Below, in pieces: positions 1 to 8,600 of a DNA stretch of 43,183 nucleotides. The stretch's first letter is position 1. Every line of letters starts with the position of its first letter. Made by a program: the position numbers and the translations under genes. The notes below the pieces were generated by a model, which was not told the origin of the DNA, did not search any database, and was given only the letters and a program-made list of their open reading frames with translations. Where the stretch lies: positions 1 through 43,183 of the forward strand of contig CAZSDU010000024.1 of assembly GCA_964605775.1 (NCBI GenBank), written 5' to 3'. This DNA comes from CAZSDU01 sp964605775. GTDB taxonomy: Bacteria > Bacteroidota > Bacteroidia > Bacteroidales > FEN-979.

Positions 1-43
1 ACTGTTAATCAGAGGGTCGCTAGTTCAAGTCTAGCAGGGGGAG
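1..43 (+). tRNA. tRNA-Asn (GUU), 3' part only
   Basis: The window cuts the gene just before the anticodon loop. Bases 2-8 form the loop CTGTTAA with anticodon GTT, which reads Asn codons. After the 3' half of the anticodon stem and a five-base variable loop, the T-arm is clear: GCTAG (19-23), loop TTCAAGT, CTAGC (31-35). The 3' acceptor strand AGGGGGA (36-42) and a discriminator G follow. CCA is not encoded directly after the discriminator (the next bases are CGCCA), so it would be added after transcription. The acceptor and D-arm 5' halves lie outside the window, so pairing of the acceptor stem cannot be checked. Confidence 0.85.
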
Positions 44-57
44 CGCCAGTAAAGACA

Positions 58-93
58 AGGGTTTCAGAGTATACATTCTGAGACCCTTTTTTT
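58..93 (+). terminator. Rho-independent terminator after tRNA-Asn
   Basis: An 11-base stem (58-68 with 77-87, one G-T wobble) encloses an eight-base loop and is followed by a run of seven T (87-93). It lies 14 bases after the tRNA end and suits termination of the tRNA transcript. Confidence 0.85.
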
Positions 94-418
94 CTTATTT
101 CCTACACAATTTCCCACATAAGTTTCCACACGTACCATCTCGAATCCTTTATCAGACGCCATCTATAGCACAATTTCTCCCTTTTTCCTATTCAGTAAAA
201 TCCAATTTGTTTATAATATCTTGCTGTATATCAGCGACAAATATCTTAAAATGCTGTTATTGAAAAAAGTAAGTGATAGAATTGCGGATACTTTTTGAAT
301 TTAGTGTAAGAAATTATATTGGCGGGGGGAACTCCGTTAGATAAAGAAACATTTGAAAATCAATATAATAATTAGATGGTTCTCTTTTTGTATCGGAAAT
401 GTCTCAACTAAGCAAGGT
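94..418. other. Intergenic stretch beside the tRNA, no intact gene
   Basis: This is AT-rich sequence with no convincing full gene. On the minus strand a 32-codon frame runs from 162 down to a stop at 64, inside the terminator hairpin. It ends with a basic stretch containing VGNCVGNKKKR. Frames that end inside a tRNA-flanking hairpin are typical of the last codons of integrases inserted at tRNA genes, so this could be the worn end of one. Upstream of the frame there are stops in all frames, and no integrase catalytic motif is visible. The rest (163-418) shows nothing I can name. Confidence 0.3.
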
Positions 419-1489
419 CTATGAATCCAAGTAACTGATTCTCGAAACAGGAACGCTGTACCCAAGAATCATTTGAGTATTGTATCCAAGATGATTAAAC
501 AAATCAATGTCGTTATATCTGAATAAGGAGTCCTGACATATATATATATGGCTCATTTTCAATAAGGGGGTCTGTTCAAAAAATAAAGGCCACCATGAGG
601 TTGATTTCTCGACTTTTCCACCCATTAAACTTTCTTGAATCCGGTCATTCTCCCCAAAATCAAGTTCATATCCTTTTTCAACAAACAAGGGAAGCTTGAA
701 ATAGTTCACCAAGGTTGCCCTGTTTTTCGAAATATCCTGCTTAATCAAAGACTCAAAATGTCCACCATATTTCTCAGGTCTTTGGGCTAATATTCTGATT
801 TCCATCTCGTCTTTATAAGAGGTATTTTTATATAGGCTGAATATCATATCAAAGATAAAATCGAACCTATGGGATGGATGTTTTGAACAAATTCCCTGAA
901 TATCAGAAATAAACGAATTCCACCAATCCATTTCTCCGTATTTGACTTTGCTAAAATAAAATCCATCCCAGTTTACGGGATTATTCATGATTTCGAATTC
1001 AATTCCCACTCCCATTCCCCCGTCTGCATATTCTCTCCAAAATTTTCGATTTCTAATTTCATCTAATGATGTTGATGAAAGAATAAAAGAATTTTCCTTA
1101 GCAATTTTGAAACGATTTACAATATTCTCGTCAGAGTATCCTTGTTTTTTATAGAAGTCAGTAATCCCATTAACAAGAAAAAGATATTCATTCGGGTCAT
1201 CCGAGTTGTTTAAATCGTATAATCGTATAGATTTCTCGTTGATGATGGAAAACAGGGTTTTAAGTGAGGTAAAATGAAGAATGTTTTTACCAGCCGAATA
1301 AAGATAATCAGTTTTTATGAGTTCTTTGTTCCGTTTTGGTTGTCTGATTTGGGTATGTATTGGGTTTCCCATAAGAGACATTCCTGATTGAGAGATGCCC
1401 CCAATAGGGAAACTGTATTTGGTGAAGATTTTGGAAAATTCATCCTCTATCTTTTGCATTTCCACAAATCTTTTATCCCTTTCATCCAT
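419..1489 (-). CDS. DUF2971-like protein
   Basis: This is a soluble protein of about 356 residues with no signal peptide. Its central part resembles the DUF2971 family: a segment reading LHFTSLKTLFSIINEKSIRL is followed by NNSDDPNEY. Further on, FWREYADGGMGVGIEFE resembles the family's W-x-YA-x-x-x-x-G-x-x-IGF-type motif. The function of the family is not settled; members are common in accessory and defence-associated regions. I chose the ATG at 1489 (MDERDKRF); the frame could extend to a TTG at 1537, but no ribosome-binding signal favours that. The base composition is clearly AT-richer than the genes after 3800. It stands alone, with no gene in tight spacing. Confidence 0.65.
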   Translation of the reverse strand: MDERDKRFVEMQKIEDEFSKIFTKYSFPIGGISQSGMSLMGNPIHTQIRQPKRNKELIKTDYLYSAGKNILHFTSLKTLFSIINEKSIRLYDLNNSDDPNEYLFLVNGITDFYKKQGYSDENIVNRFKIAKENSFILSSTSLDEIRNRKFWREYADGGMGVGIEFEIMNNPVNWDGFYFSKVKYGEMDWWNSFISDIQGICSKHPSHRFDFIFDMIFSLYKNTSYKDEMEIRILAQRPEKYGGHFESLIKQDISKNRATLVNYFKLPLFVEKGYELDFGENDRIQESLMGGKVEKSTSWWPLFFEQTPLLKMSHIYICQDSLFRYNDIDLFNHLGYNTQMILGYSVPVSRISYLDS

Positions 1490-1597
1490 TGTTGTTAACT
1501 TTTCGACAAATCTATTGAATTTGAAAAGGATTATCAAGTTGCAGAAAAGGAACGGATACTCTAAATTTTTCAGACCTTTACCCTCAAATCTTCTATC

Positions 1598-1696
1598 ATG
1601 TACCAGCTCAAAATCACCCTGAACGAGGTAACGCCCGAAATTTTGAGAAGAATTTTAGTCAGTGACAGAAATGTCGGCTTTTTCTTTTATTGGTAA
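1598..1696 (+). pseudogene. Remnant of a pRiA4b ORF-3-like gene (N-terminus only)
   Basis: The frame begins MYQLKITLNEVTPEILRRIL, which matches the start of the plasmid pRiA4b ORF-3-like family (consensus close to YQLKITLKDxKPxIWRRxL). After about 28 residues the similarity ends and a stop follows at 1694-1696, where an intact member would be well over 150 residues. These genes often travel with transposons and plasmids, so this is probably the stump of a former mobile passenger gene. Nothing else recognisable lies in 1490-1597 or 1697-1917. Confidence 0.6.
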
Positions 1697-1917
1697 GGGT
1701 TTGAGTGGTTGCAACTTTCCTCTCTTCGAACATGGAATTTTTCCACCGATCAGTACTATTGAACGAAACTTCAAGATTTATAAGTCATTATGAAGTTGTA
1801 TGTCTATAAGGGCTGGTCAGGTTAAATCCGTCGACAAGTAGTTTGTTTTGTTTTTAGTTGGTCAGGCTTGTGGATTATTCAGGCACTCCTTAAATCAATC
1901 CAATTACCTTCCGTTGT

Positions 1918-3042
1918 TTAAATAAATAACTTATAATAATCCTGGAACAGGTACTTTCGCCCGCGTTGTCCTCCAGTAATCTCTTTTAAAAGGCCGACCC
2001 TCTCTAGTTCCATTATAAGTTTATAAGAAGACGGGAATGACAAGCCTGTGACCTTTTGAACCTGATCTGCATCAATTATCGGCCGTTGATAAAGAGAATT
2101 GGTTATTTTTTGAGCATTAGCAGCCCTGCTTCCCAGAGATTGAATTTTGGTGTCGGTTTGTTTTTGTAGCTGTAAGATATTATCAAACAACAAAATTCCA
2201 TTCTTGGCAGTCTCAATTATACCAACCAGGAAAAACTTAAACCATTGGGATATATCACTGGTTTTTCTTACTCCCATTAGATTATCATAATAAAGTGTTC
2301 TATGAGATTCAAGAAAAGCGGATAGATAAAGGATCGGTTTCTTTAGTATCCCTTTATACACGAGATATAGAGGTATCATTAATCGACCAACCCTACCATT
2401 ACCATCAAGGAACGGGTGAATTGTTTCAAATTGATAATGAACTAAGGCAATCTTTAACAACTCTGGGAAAAATATACCTTCATTATGCAAAAATTTTTCA
2501 ATATCGCTCATTAACTCTTGAACACTTGTGTGAACGGGAGGAATAAACTTAGCGTCCGATATAGATGATCCCCCTATCCAATTCTGAGAAACCCGAAACG
2601 CCCCAGCTTGTCTTTTTTGTCCACGCACTCCCTGTAAAAGTATCTTATGGGTATTACGAATCAATCTCGATGAGAAAGGTAATTTCTGCAAATCCAAAAC
2701 TGCAGACTCCATCGCCTTTATGTAATTCTGAACTTCTTCCCAATCGTCTCGTTTGTCAATTGGAATACTTTCTTTGTCTAATAACGCTTCTTCTATATTG
2801 GTCCGGGTACCTTCAATCTTACTGCTCTGAGTTGCTTCTTTCAGAACGTGCATACTTATAAATAGGTCAATATTAGGGATATAGTTGGAATACATGTCAA
2901 GCCGTCCAAGTTCTCTATCTGCCTGGCTAAGCAATTGTATAACCTCCATATTTTCAACTACCCACTGCCTATTAATTGTTGTGGGCTGAAAACTTTTATA
3001 ATGACCCTGGCTAATGTATTGACCCGATTTAAAGTTTTTCAT
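1918..3042 (-). CDS. Fic-family protein with N-terminal inhibitory helix and C-terminal winged HTH
   Basis: This is a 374-residue Fic protein. The catalytic loop HPFLDGNGRVGR (HPFxxGNGRxxR) is complete, with the catalytic His in HPF and the nucleotide-binding GNGR. An N-terminal inhibitory motif SSKIEGT, of the form (S/T)xxxE(G/N), marks it as a class II, self-inhibited enzyme. Fic proteins usually transfer AMP from ATP to a Ser, Thr or Tyr of a target protein; the target here is unknown. The last 60 residues look like a winged helix-turn-helix (GLSFPSSYKLIMELERVGLL, then a GGQRGRKY wing), so it may also bind DNA and control itself. No antitoxin gene is beside it. Its promoter region carries a repeated dyad (see 3073-3125). 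Confidence 0.92.
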   Translation of the reverse strand: MKNFKSGQYISQGHYKSFQPTTINRQWVVENMEVIQLLSQADRELGRLDMYSNYIPNIDLFISMHVLKEATQSSKIEGTRTNIEEALLDKESIPIDKRDDWEEVQNYIKAMESAVLDLQKLPFSSRLIRNTHKILLQGVRGQKRQAGAFRVSQNWIGGSSISDAKFIPPVHTSVQELMSDIEKFLHNEGIFFPELLKIALVHYQFETIHPFLDGNGRVGRLMIPLYLVYKGILKKPILYLSAFLESHRTLYYDNLMGVRKTSDISQWFKFFLVGIIETAKNGILLFDNILQLQKQTDTKIQSLGSRAANAQKITNSLYQRPIIDADQVQKVTGLSFPSSYKLIMELERVGLLKEITGGQRGRKYLFQDYYKLFI

Positions 3043-3061
3043 GTTATAAAGAAAATTTAAA

Positions 3062-3093
3062 CAAAGATAGTCCTTATTTAAGATATTGACAAA
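3062..3093 (-). promoter_or_regulatory. Bacteroidota promoter of the Fic gene
   Basis: On the minus strand TTTG (3093-3090) and TATCTTTG (3069-3062) are separated by 20 bases. This matches the Bacteroidota -33/-7 consensus TTTG/TAnnTTTG. It lies 20 bases before the Fic ATG. Confidence 0.8.
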
Positions 3094-3125
3094 AAAATTA
3101 AATAAAGCCCTTTCTTATTTAAGAT
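3073..3125. promoter_or_regulatory. Two copies of a 12-base dyad, candidate operator of the Fic gene
   Basis: CTTATTTAAGAT occurs at 3073-3084 and again at 3114-3125. Both contain the dyad CTTA-TT-TAAG. The copies are 41 bases apart, close to four DNA turns. The first lies between the -33 and -7 boxes, where a bound protein would block transcription. The Fic protein's own winged HTH is the obvious candidate binder, by inference. Confidence 0.5.
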
Positions 3126-3247
3126 TTCGACTTTCAGGAATTTGGTAAAACTCCATAAAGTTCATACTAAATTCGGATAAAGTAAACGTCTTATTTTAAT
3201 CAAGAATAACAATATCAATGTTTTAGAAAAGCTGGAAGAGTTGAAAA

Positions 3248-3277
3248 GTGTTGCAACTTTGAGCAGTAAGGGGAGCC
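3248..3277. repeat. 29-base dispersed repeat, copy 1
   Basis: Bases 3248-3276 match 13003-13031 at 26 of 29 positions, sharing the core CTTTGAGCAGTAAG. Both copies are intergenic. Copy 1 lies 11 bases before the MITE-like element. Confidence 0.6.
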
Positions 3278-3287
3278 AACAATGAAA

Positions 3288-3417
3288 GAGGTTGTCTCAA
3301 AAGTCAAAATATCACCACTAAGTCGCTAAGACGCAAAATATATACTATTGATTATCTGGTATTTGCGCCTTGGTGTCTTCGCGGTGAAAGAAAAAAATGA
3401 CCTTTTGAGACACCCTC
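3288..3417. mobile_element. MITE-like element with long imperfect terminal inverted repeats
   Basis: About 130 bases are bounded by inverted ends of the form AAAGAGGkTGTCTCAAAA (outer flank from 3285 to 3420). A second, inner inverted pair follows: CACCACTAAGTCGCTAAGAC on the left matches the reverse complement of the segment around 3363-3386. The element has no reading frame. Ends with GAGG-TGTCTCAAAA are familiar from Bacteroidota insertion sequences, so a larger transposase-bearing relative probably moves it. I see no certain target-site duplication; flanking A and T runs hide it. The right end plus the T run could also act as a terminator. Confidence 0.65.
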
Positions 3418-3780
3418 TTTTTTATTGGATACATGATCGGATACACAACTCATCTCTGAAATCATCCTTTTTATACTGATTTGACGCGGGATTTACGACA
3501 TCTATTCCCCACCAAAAAGTCTTCCTTTCCCAACCTGAAAAACATCTGTGTAAACTCATGGTCGTTGGATTTTTTCAGGGAACGAACGTACATCCGATAT
3601 CTTTCAAAAAAAACCGAAATGGATAAAAGTGAAAGATGAAAATCACACCCCCAGAACAATATATAGAAGAAAAACACTTCACTTATGATAACAACATTAT
3701 CGAAATACGAACATCATCACATTGATAATCAAATAGAAATTTACCATGTGGTTTCTGAAGCGATGTGATGAGATTTTCTG
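3418..3780. other. Intergenic stretch, nothing recognised
   Basis: The only frame (3471-3677, minus, 68 codons) has no domain, no promoter and biased hydrophobic composition, and I do not believe it. No RNA gene or repeat was seen. Confidence 0.4.
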
Positions 3781-3788
3781 TATCTTTG
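3781..3788 (+). promoter_or_regulatory. -7 box of the Rnk/GreA-like gene
   Basis: TATCTTTG fits the Bacteroidota -7 consensus and lies 35 bases before the ATG at 3823. A matching TTTG -33 box is not clear. Confidence 0.55.
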
Positions 3789-3822
3789 GATCCTGAAAAA
3801 AATATATTAAAATTCACAGTAT

Positions 3823-4233
3823 ATGAGTAATCTGATTATAAACAAGCTGGATTATGCACGGATAAGTAAGGTCATTAACGATGCAAAGCTCAACAGGTCA
3901 ATAAGTAGTGTTGAAGAGGAAAAACTGGTGAATGAACTGAATTCAGCCACCATTGTTGAACCTGATGCAGTACCCTCAGATGTTGTCACCATGAATTCAA
4001 TAGTCAGGCTGAGTTTCTTAAATAATAATAAGCAGGTCAAGTTACAAATTGTTTATCCATACCAGGCCAATGTAAAAGCAAATAAGATATCCATTTTATC
4101 CCCGATAGCAACTGCTTTAATAGGGTATAAAGTAAAAGATGAGATTGAATGGATTGTCCCGGCGGGTCTTACAAAAATCAGGATTGATGAGATCCTTTAT
4201 CAGCCCGAAGCTGCAGGGGACTATAATCTATAA
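3823..4233 (+). CDS. Rnk/GreA-C-terminal-type RNA polymerase-binding factor
   Basis: This 136-residue protein has a short helical N-terminal arm (about 1-45) and a GreA/GreB C-terminal-like domain (about 50-130). The family pattern is visible: VVTMNSIVRL, then IVYP, ISILSPIATALIGYKVKDEIEW, then IVPAG and a closing EILYQPEAAGDY. Proteins of this kind (Rnk, regulator of nucleoside diphosphate kinase) bind the secondary channel of RNA polymerase and compete with Gre factors. The coiled arm is shorter than in GreA, so transcript cleavage activity is unlikely; that is inferred from family knowledge. It is monocistronic and converges on the GAPDH operon. Confidence 0.8.
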   Translation: MSNLIINKLDYARISKVINDAKLNRSISSVEEEKLVNELNSATIVEPDAVPSDVVTMNSIVRLSFLNNNKQVKLQIVYPYQANVKANKISILSPIATALIGYKVKDEIEWIVPAGLTKIRIDEILYQPEAAGDYNL

Positions 4234-4339
4234 GACTTACACAAACCGGATAAATTGTCTTGTAATCTCCGCTCCGGTATGATCATAACATTTCATTGAA
4301 AAGAGATATCACATCTTCGCGGGAGATGGGTGATGCCTT

Positions 4340-5593
4340 TTACCGTGTGGTGGAATCGATGTACTCTGTAATTTTCCCGAGACACCTGACATAGCTGCCG
4401 TATTCATTGTCGTACCAACCGAAAATCTTGGCATGAGTGACCGGCAGGGAAAGGTCCGGTGCGTCCGAAATCCCCTTGGATTTAAGAAAGTCTGCGGACA
4501 AGGGCAGAAATCCCGTACGGGTGTGCGTTTCCGGTCCTTCAATGACCACGGCTGCCGGAAACCCGATCAGATCAGAGGAGACATTCTGCTTTTCGCTGAA
4601 AAAGAGCAGCCCCCTTTGAGGCCCGTTGGAAGACTGCCTGTATATTTTGTTGATATAATCACCGCTGATTACGGGTTCTCCAAGGTCATTGGTCCTTGTA
4701 TTAAAAGTGATGTTCAATGAAATGAGTGAAACAGTGGTAGTCGGTATCCTCACAGAATCAGCCATGAAACCGATATTGGCGATTTTAGGCAAAACCATTT
4801 CCAAAGCTTTTCCGGCACCGGTCGAAGAGAGTATGATGTTATTGAAAACCGACCTGTTCTTTCTGAGATCTGACGCACCGGTTGCAGGCATTGCATCCAG
4901 TACATTCTGTGTATTAGTGGCAGCGTGAACTGTTGACATCGACGCAGTCATGATGTTCATTGTTTCCTGATCCTCAAGCAGAGGCATGATCATATGTGCA
5001 AGACCAGTGGTAGTACAGCTGGCTGCTGATACAATATGATGCTTGCGGGGCTGGAAATCGATATGGTTGATTCCGAATATCAATGTGGGATTCAGATGTA
5101 TGTCTGCCTCGGCCTTGTCTTTGATCTTAAAAGGAGCACTGGCAATGACCTTCTGGGCACCGGATTCCAGATGGCCTTTCAAGCTCCCTTTCGGGTGATC
5201 TGCCGGAACATTCGGATCGAGGAATTTACCTGTACAATCCACAACTATGCCTACACCTTCCTTCGCCCAACCGATATTCTTGGGTAAACGTTCTTTTCTT
5301 AGGATCTTGACCAGAAAACCATCAAAGTCCAGGATCCCGTTCTGCGAATCAACAATATTGACTACCATTTTCTTCCCGGAATAACCAAATAAAAAATGAT
5401 CGAGTGTTCCGTAAGTGGAATCATTAACGATTGCGAGGATAGTATCTTCAAGACTTTTCCCTATTTCGCGTCCTACATTGATAACTGCACCGTCAAAATA
5501 CCTTGAGTGCAGATGATACCATAGGGTCAATTTTCCAATTCGCCCTAATCCATTGATACCCAGTAATTTTTTTTCTTTTAAAAGGACTTCCAT
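4340..5593 (-). CDS. Divergent glyceraldehyde-3-phosphate dehydrogenase-like enzyme (417 aa)
   Basis: The fold signature is that of phosphorylating GAPDH: GINGLGRIGK (12-21) for the nucleotide, catalytic C193 in ASCTTT, H223 in TVHAATNTQN, STGAGKAL for the phosphate site, and FGWYDNEYG near the end. It is about 80 residues longer than a standard GAPDH, with insertions before the catalytic Cys. Two deviations stand out. The conserved Asn after SCTT is Thr. The Asp that favours NAD (after the second beta strand, normally ND) is replaced in INVGRE, so NADP use is possible by inference. It is the last gene of a three-gene minus-strand operon, starting 41 bases after the PPDK-like gene. The direction of the reaction in the cell cannot be told. 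Confidence 0.85.
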   Translation of the reverse strand: MEVLLKEKKLLGINGLGRIGKLTLWYHLHSRYFDGAVINVGREIGKSLEDTILAIVNDSTYGTLDHFLFGYSGKKMVVNIVDSQNGILDFDGFLVKILRKERLPKNIGWAKEGVGIVVDCTGKFLDPNVPADHPKGSLKGHLESGAQKVIASAPFKIKDKAEADIHLNPTLIFGINHIDFQPRKHHIVSAASCTTTGLAHMIMPLLEDQETMNIMTASMSTVHAATNTQNVLDAMPATGASDLRKNRSVFNNIILSSTGAGKALEMVLPKIANIGFMADSVRIPTTTVSLISLNITFNTRTNDLGEPVISGDYINKIYRQSSNGPQRGLLFFSEKQNVSSDLIGFPAAVVIEGPETHTRTGFLPLSADFLKSKGISDAPDLSLPVTHAKIFGWYDNEYGSYVRCLGKITEYIDSTTR

Positions 5594-5634
5594 GGTTCTT
5601 TGTATTTGGTTTTTAATAAATCGGATTTATGCAA

Positions 5635-8600
5635 TCAGAATTTCTTTGTACGGACCGGATAGTTTCCTTTGTAGATCAGCCCAAGGGAACTATCCAGGGC
5701 AATTTTATCAAATGCTTCGAAGACTGTATCATTGATCCAGCATTTTTTTGCACGGTCATCCAGATAAAGATCGGCACAATTTACGACACAAACCTTACCG
5801 AGACTTGATGCAGTCACGGCAGCATGGGAAGTCGCCCCTCCCCTGCCGGTGAGCAATCCGTCGCATTCAAAAATCAGTTCTATGTCATCGGGTACTGTAT
5901 CCGGCCTGACGAGGATGCAATGGCCTTTCTCATAATTAGAATTTATATAACGTATGTCATCCATGTCAAAGGCAACATACCCGTTCAGAACCTGGTTGCC
6001 AATGCCAATCCCTGATCCCACCTGATTCATTTTCTGAGGTGGTGTTGAAAACCGGATTACCTGGCTATCTTTGGTGATGGTCTGATCCCGCACTTGTAAA
6101 ATATACAAATCCTCCGGTTCTGAAGTCTCAAAAGTAAATTCAATTTCCTGGTGGCCAAAATCCAGTTTTTCCTGAAGTTCGTGTGCAAAAGTGTTCAGCT
6201 TGTCATAAATCTTAGGATAGGCACTTTCAAGGGAAAAAGGACATTTTGTATAATAATTTATGCGATGGTTTTCACTGATCGGCAGGGTATTGACCAATCC
6301 GGCAACAATGTCTTCTCCCTGGCTTAAGAACGAAAAATCACCGTTCAGATGAATCCCTGGCAATTTCTCTCTCGCATCATATGTAAACACAACTCCTGAT
6401 CCCGATTCGTGGTGAATGTTGCCGAATACCATCTGCTGGACGATCACTCCTGTACCCCATTCATGGGCAATCTGAAAATGATCGCGGTAAACATTTGCCC
6501 TTGGGTTATCCCAGGAATTGAAGACCTCAATAATTGCCTTTCTGACCTGCCGGCGAGGATCTGTTTCAAAATAAACACCTCTTTCGCTCAAAACATTCTT
6601 GTAAGCAAAAGCAATCTTCCTCATGATCTTGGGCGGGAAATCAATCTTCCGGGATATCTTGTATTTAAGTTTATACTCCACAATTATTTTATCGAAAACA
6701 TCCCTCTCGATGCCATACGACATACCCCAGGTTTGCAGCAGACGCCTGTAACAGTCCCAGGAAGTCCATCCAAAATTATATTGTCTGCTGAGCACTTCTG
6801 TAATTTCGTCATTCAAACCCACATTCAGGAATGTATTCATGGCCCCGGGCATCGAAATTGCAGAACCGGATCTTACGCTCAGCAGGAGAATGTTTTCCGG
6901 ATTGGCAAATTCCCGTTTTGTCAGTATCTCAAGATCATGAATGTGCTGTTGGATCAGATTGTCGATCTCCACCTGCAACGAAGGATACTTCAGTATCGGA
7001 TCTTTCCGCCTGAAAAGTTCTGTGGTCAGGATAAATCCCGGGGGTACTGAATAGCCCTTTAGGTAAAGTTTTTTCAGATAATATCCCTTGGATCCCAGAA
7101 AAATCTGGTTGTCGAGTGACGGGAACTCCTGATTGAACGGGCATATCACCTCATCCGGATTATACGACATGATCTGGCGGATATCATCGGAGGTAAAATT
7201 GTCAGCCATGTTCCGGAGACTGATAAGCACTCTACCGATGAAATTGTCAAGGATCTGGATCAGGAATGCGGAAGAAAGCAGATCCCGGTAGAATATCTCG
7301 GATTTCTTATGTATGAACTTTTTTGCGGACAGCTTATCCTGCCTGCTTCCCTGCGGAAAGATCTGCGGAATGATGATCGTCAGAAGTTCATCGTAAGAGC
7401 TCATGAAATAATTGTTAATGATCTCCTTCACACTTCCGCCCATAAACTGGAAAATATTCAGGTATTGCCTGATGGTAAAACTTCCCGATGCAAGACTGTA
7501 CTTCAGCATATGAAGATTTGAATTGAATCCCTGGTCCTGGATCCCGTCCAGTTCCATTCCTTCCTTCAGCAAGCCTATGATGGAACAAATATCTTTCAGC
7601 GTTCTGGCGGTGATATAATCCGTGTTCAGTTTTCCGACAATGCGCTCCATCAGCACCGTGGCAACACCTTCAAGCCGGAACGTCAATCCGAGGGCTTCAA
7701 ACTTTTTCTCATGATATTCGCCGTACATTGACGGTATCCCGAAGGCGATATGACGCTTATGATAGATATTCTCCCAACCCTGGCTGACAGCCGTATCGAA
7801 TATGATCTGATTGAGCATGCCCATAAAACCGAAGATGTGCCGTAAAGCTTTTTCATCTTCATCCTTTTCCAGATACTCTGAAAGAAGAGCCACATCTGCA
7901 GGGGAGAAAAAGTTGCAGCGGTTCAGGAGGGATGTTAAGTTTACTGCCTCAAATGAGTATTTTTCCTTAAGAAGTTTATAAAGACGGATCAGGAGCCGGA
8001 CTCTCTTAATATCAGGTTCTTTGCCGGTGCTGATCCCGGAAAACAAATGTTCAAGCTGGTCCGATTCGATCTCGGAAAGTTGCTTTACCGACAAACCGTT
8101 GGTCTCACACAATTCTGCTACAACCTCATGCACCCCTTTTACCCAGGGTCCTTCAGGGTCAATGGTTAATCTTACATCGGGAGGAAGAAGGGGGAACAAC
8201 CTGTCAACCTGCCTGTCCTTCCAGAAATTAAGTATCTCGAGTGTAATGTTGATGTGCGAATTGTTCCCCTCTGTATGAATCTGCTTGCGCAGGAAGTGAA
8301 TTAACTTGTCTGATCGCTGTGTAGCCTCATCCAGGGAAGTGGTGACATCACGCAATTCGCCCTCTGCACCAATCTCATTGAAATATACGGGGAACAACCG
8401 TGCAAGTTGCTTGATCCTTTTAAAGATAGGGGCTATGTCTGAGTTCAGTAACTGGGTCACATCGCGCTGGAAAAGATCAGTATCAAAAATAAAGATCCCC
8501 CCCAGTCTGAGGTTGATGATCAGCGCAGACAACAATTTCTTCATCACATCCGGTGCATATTCGATCAGTTCAAGCCAGACCCTGATGTTTTTTATGTGAT

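Noticed and set aside
1395..1622. A 75-codon plus-strand frame
   Set aside because: It overlaps the DUF2971-like gene on the other strand and has low-complexity Ser/Leu-rich content.
6409..7050. A 213-codon plus-strand frame
   Set aside because: It lies wholly opposite the conserved ATP-grasp region of the PPDK-like gene, and its protein has no domain character. It is a shadow of that gene.
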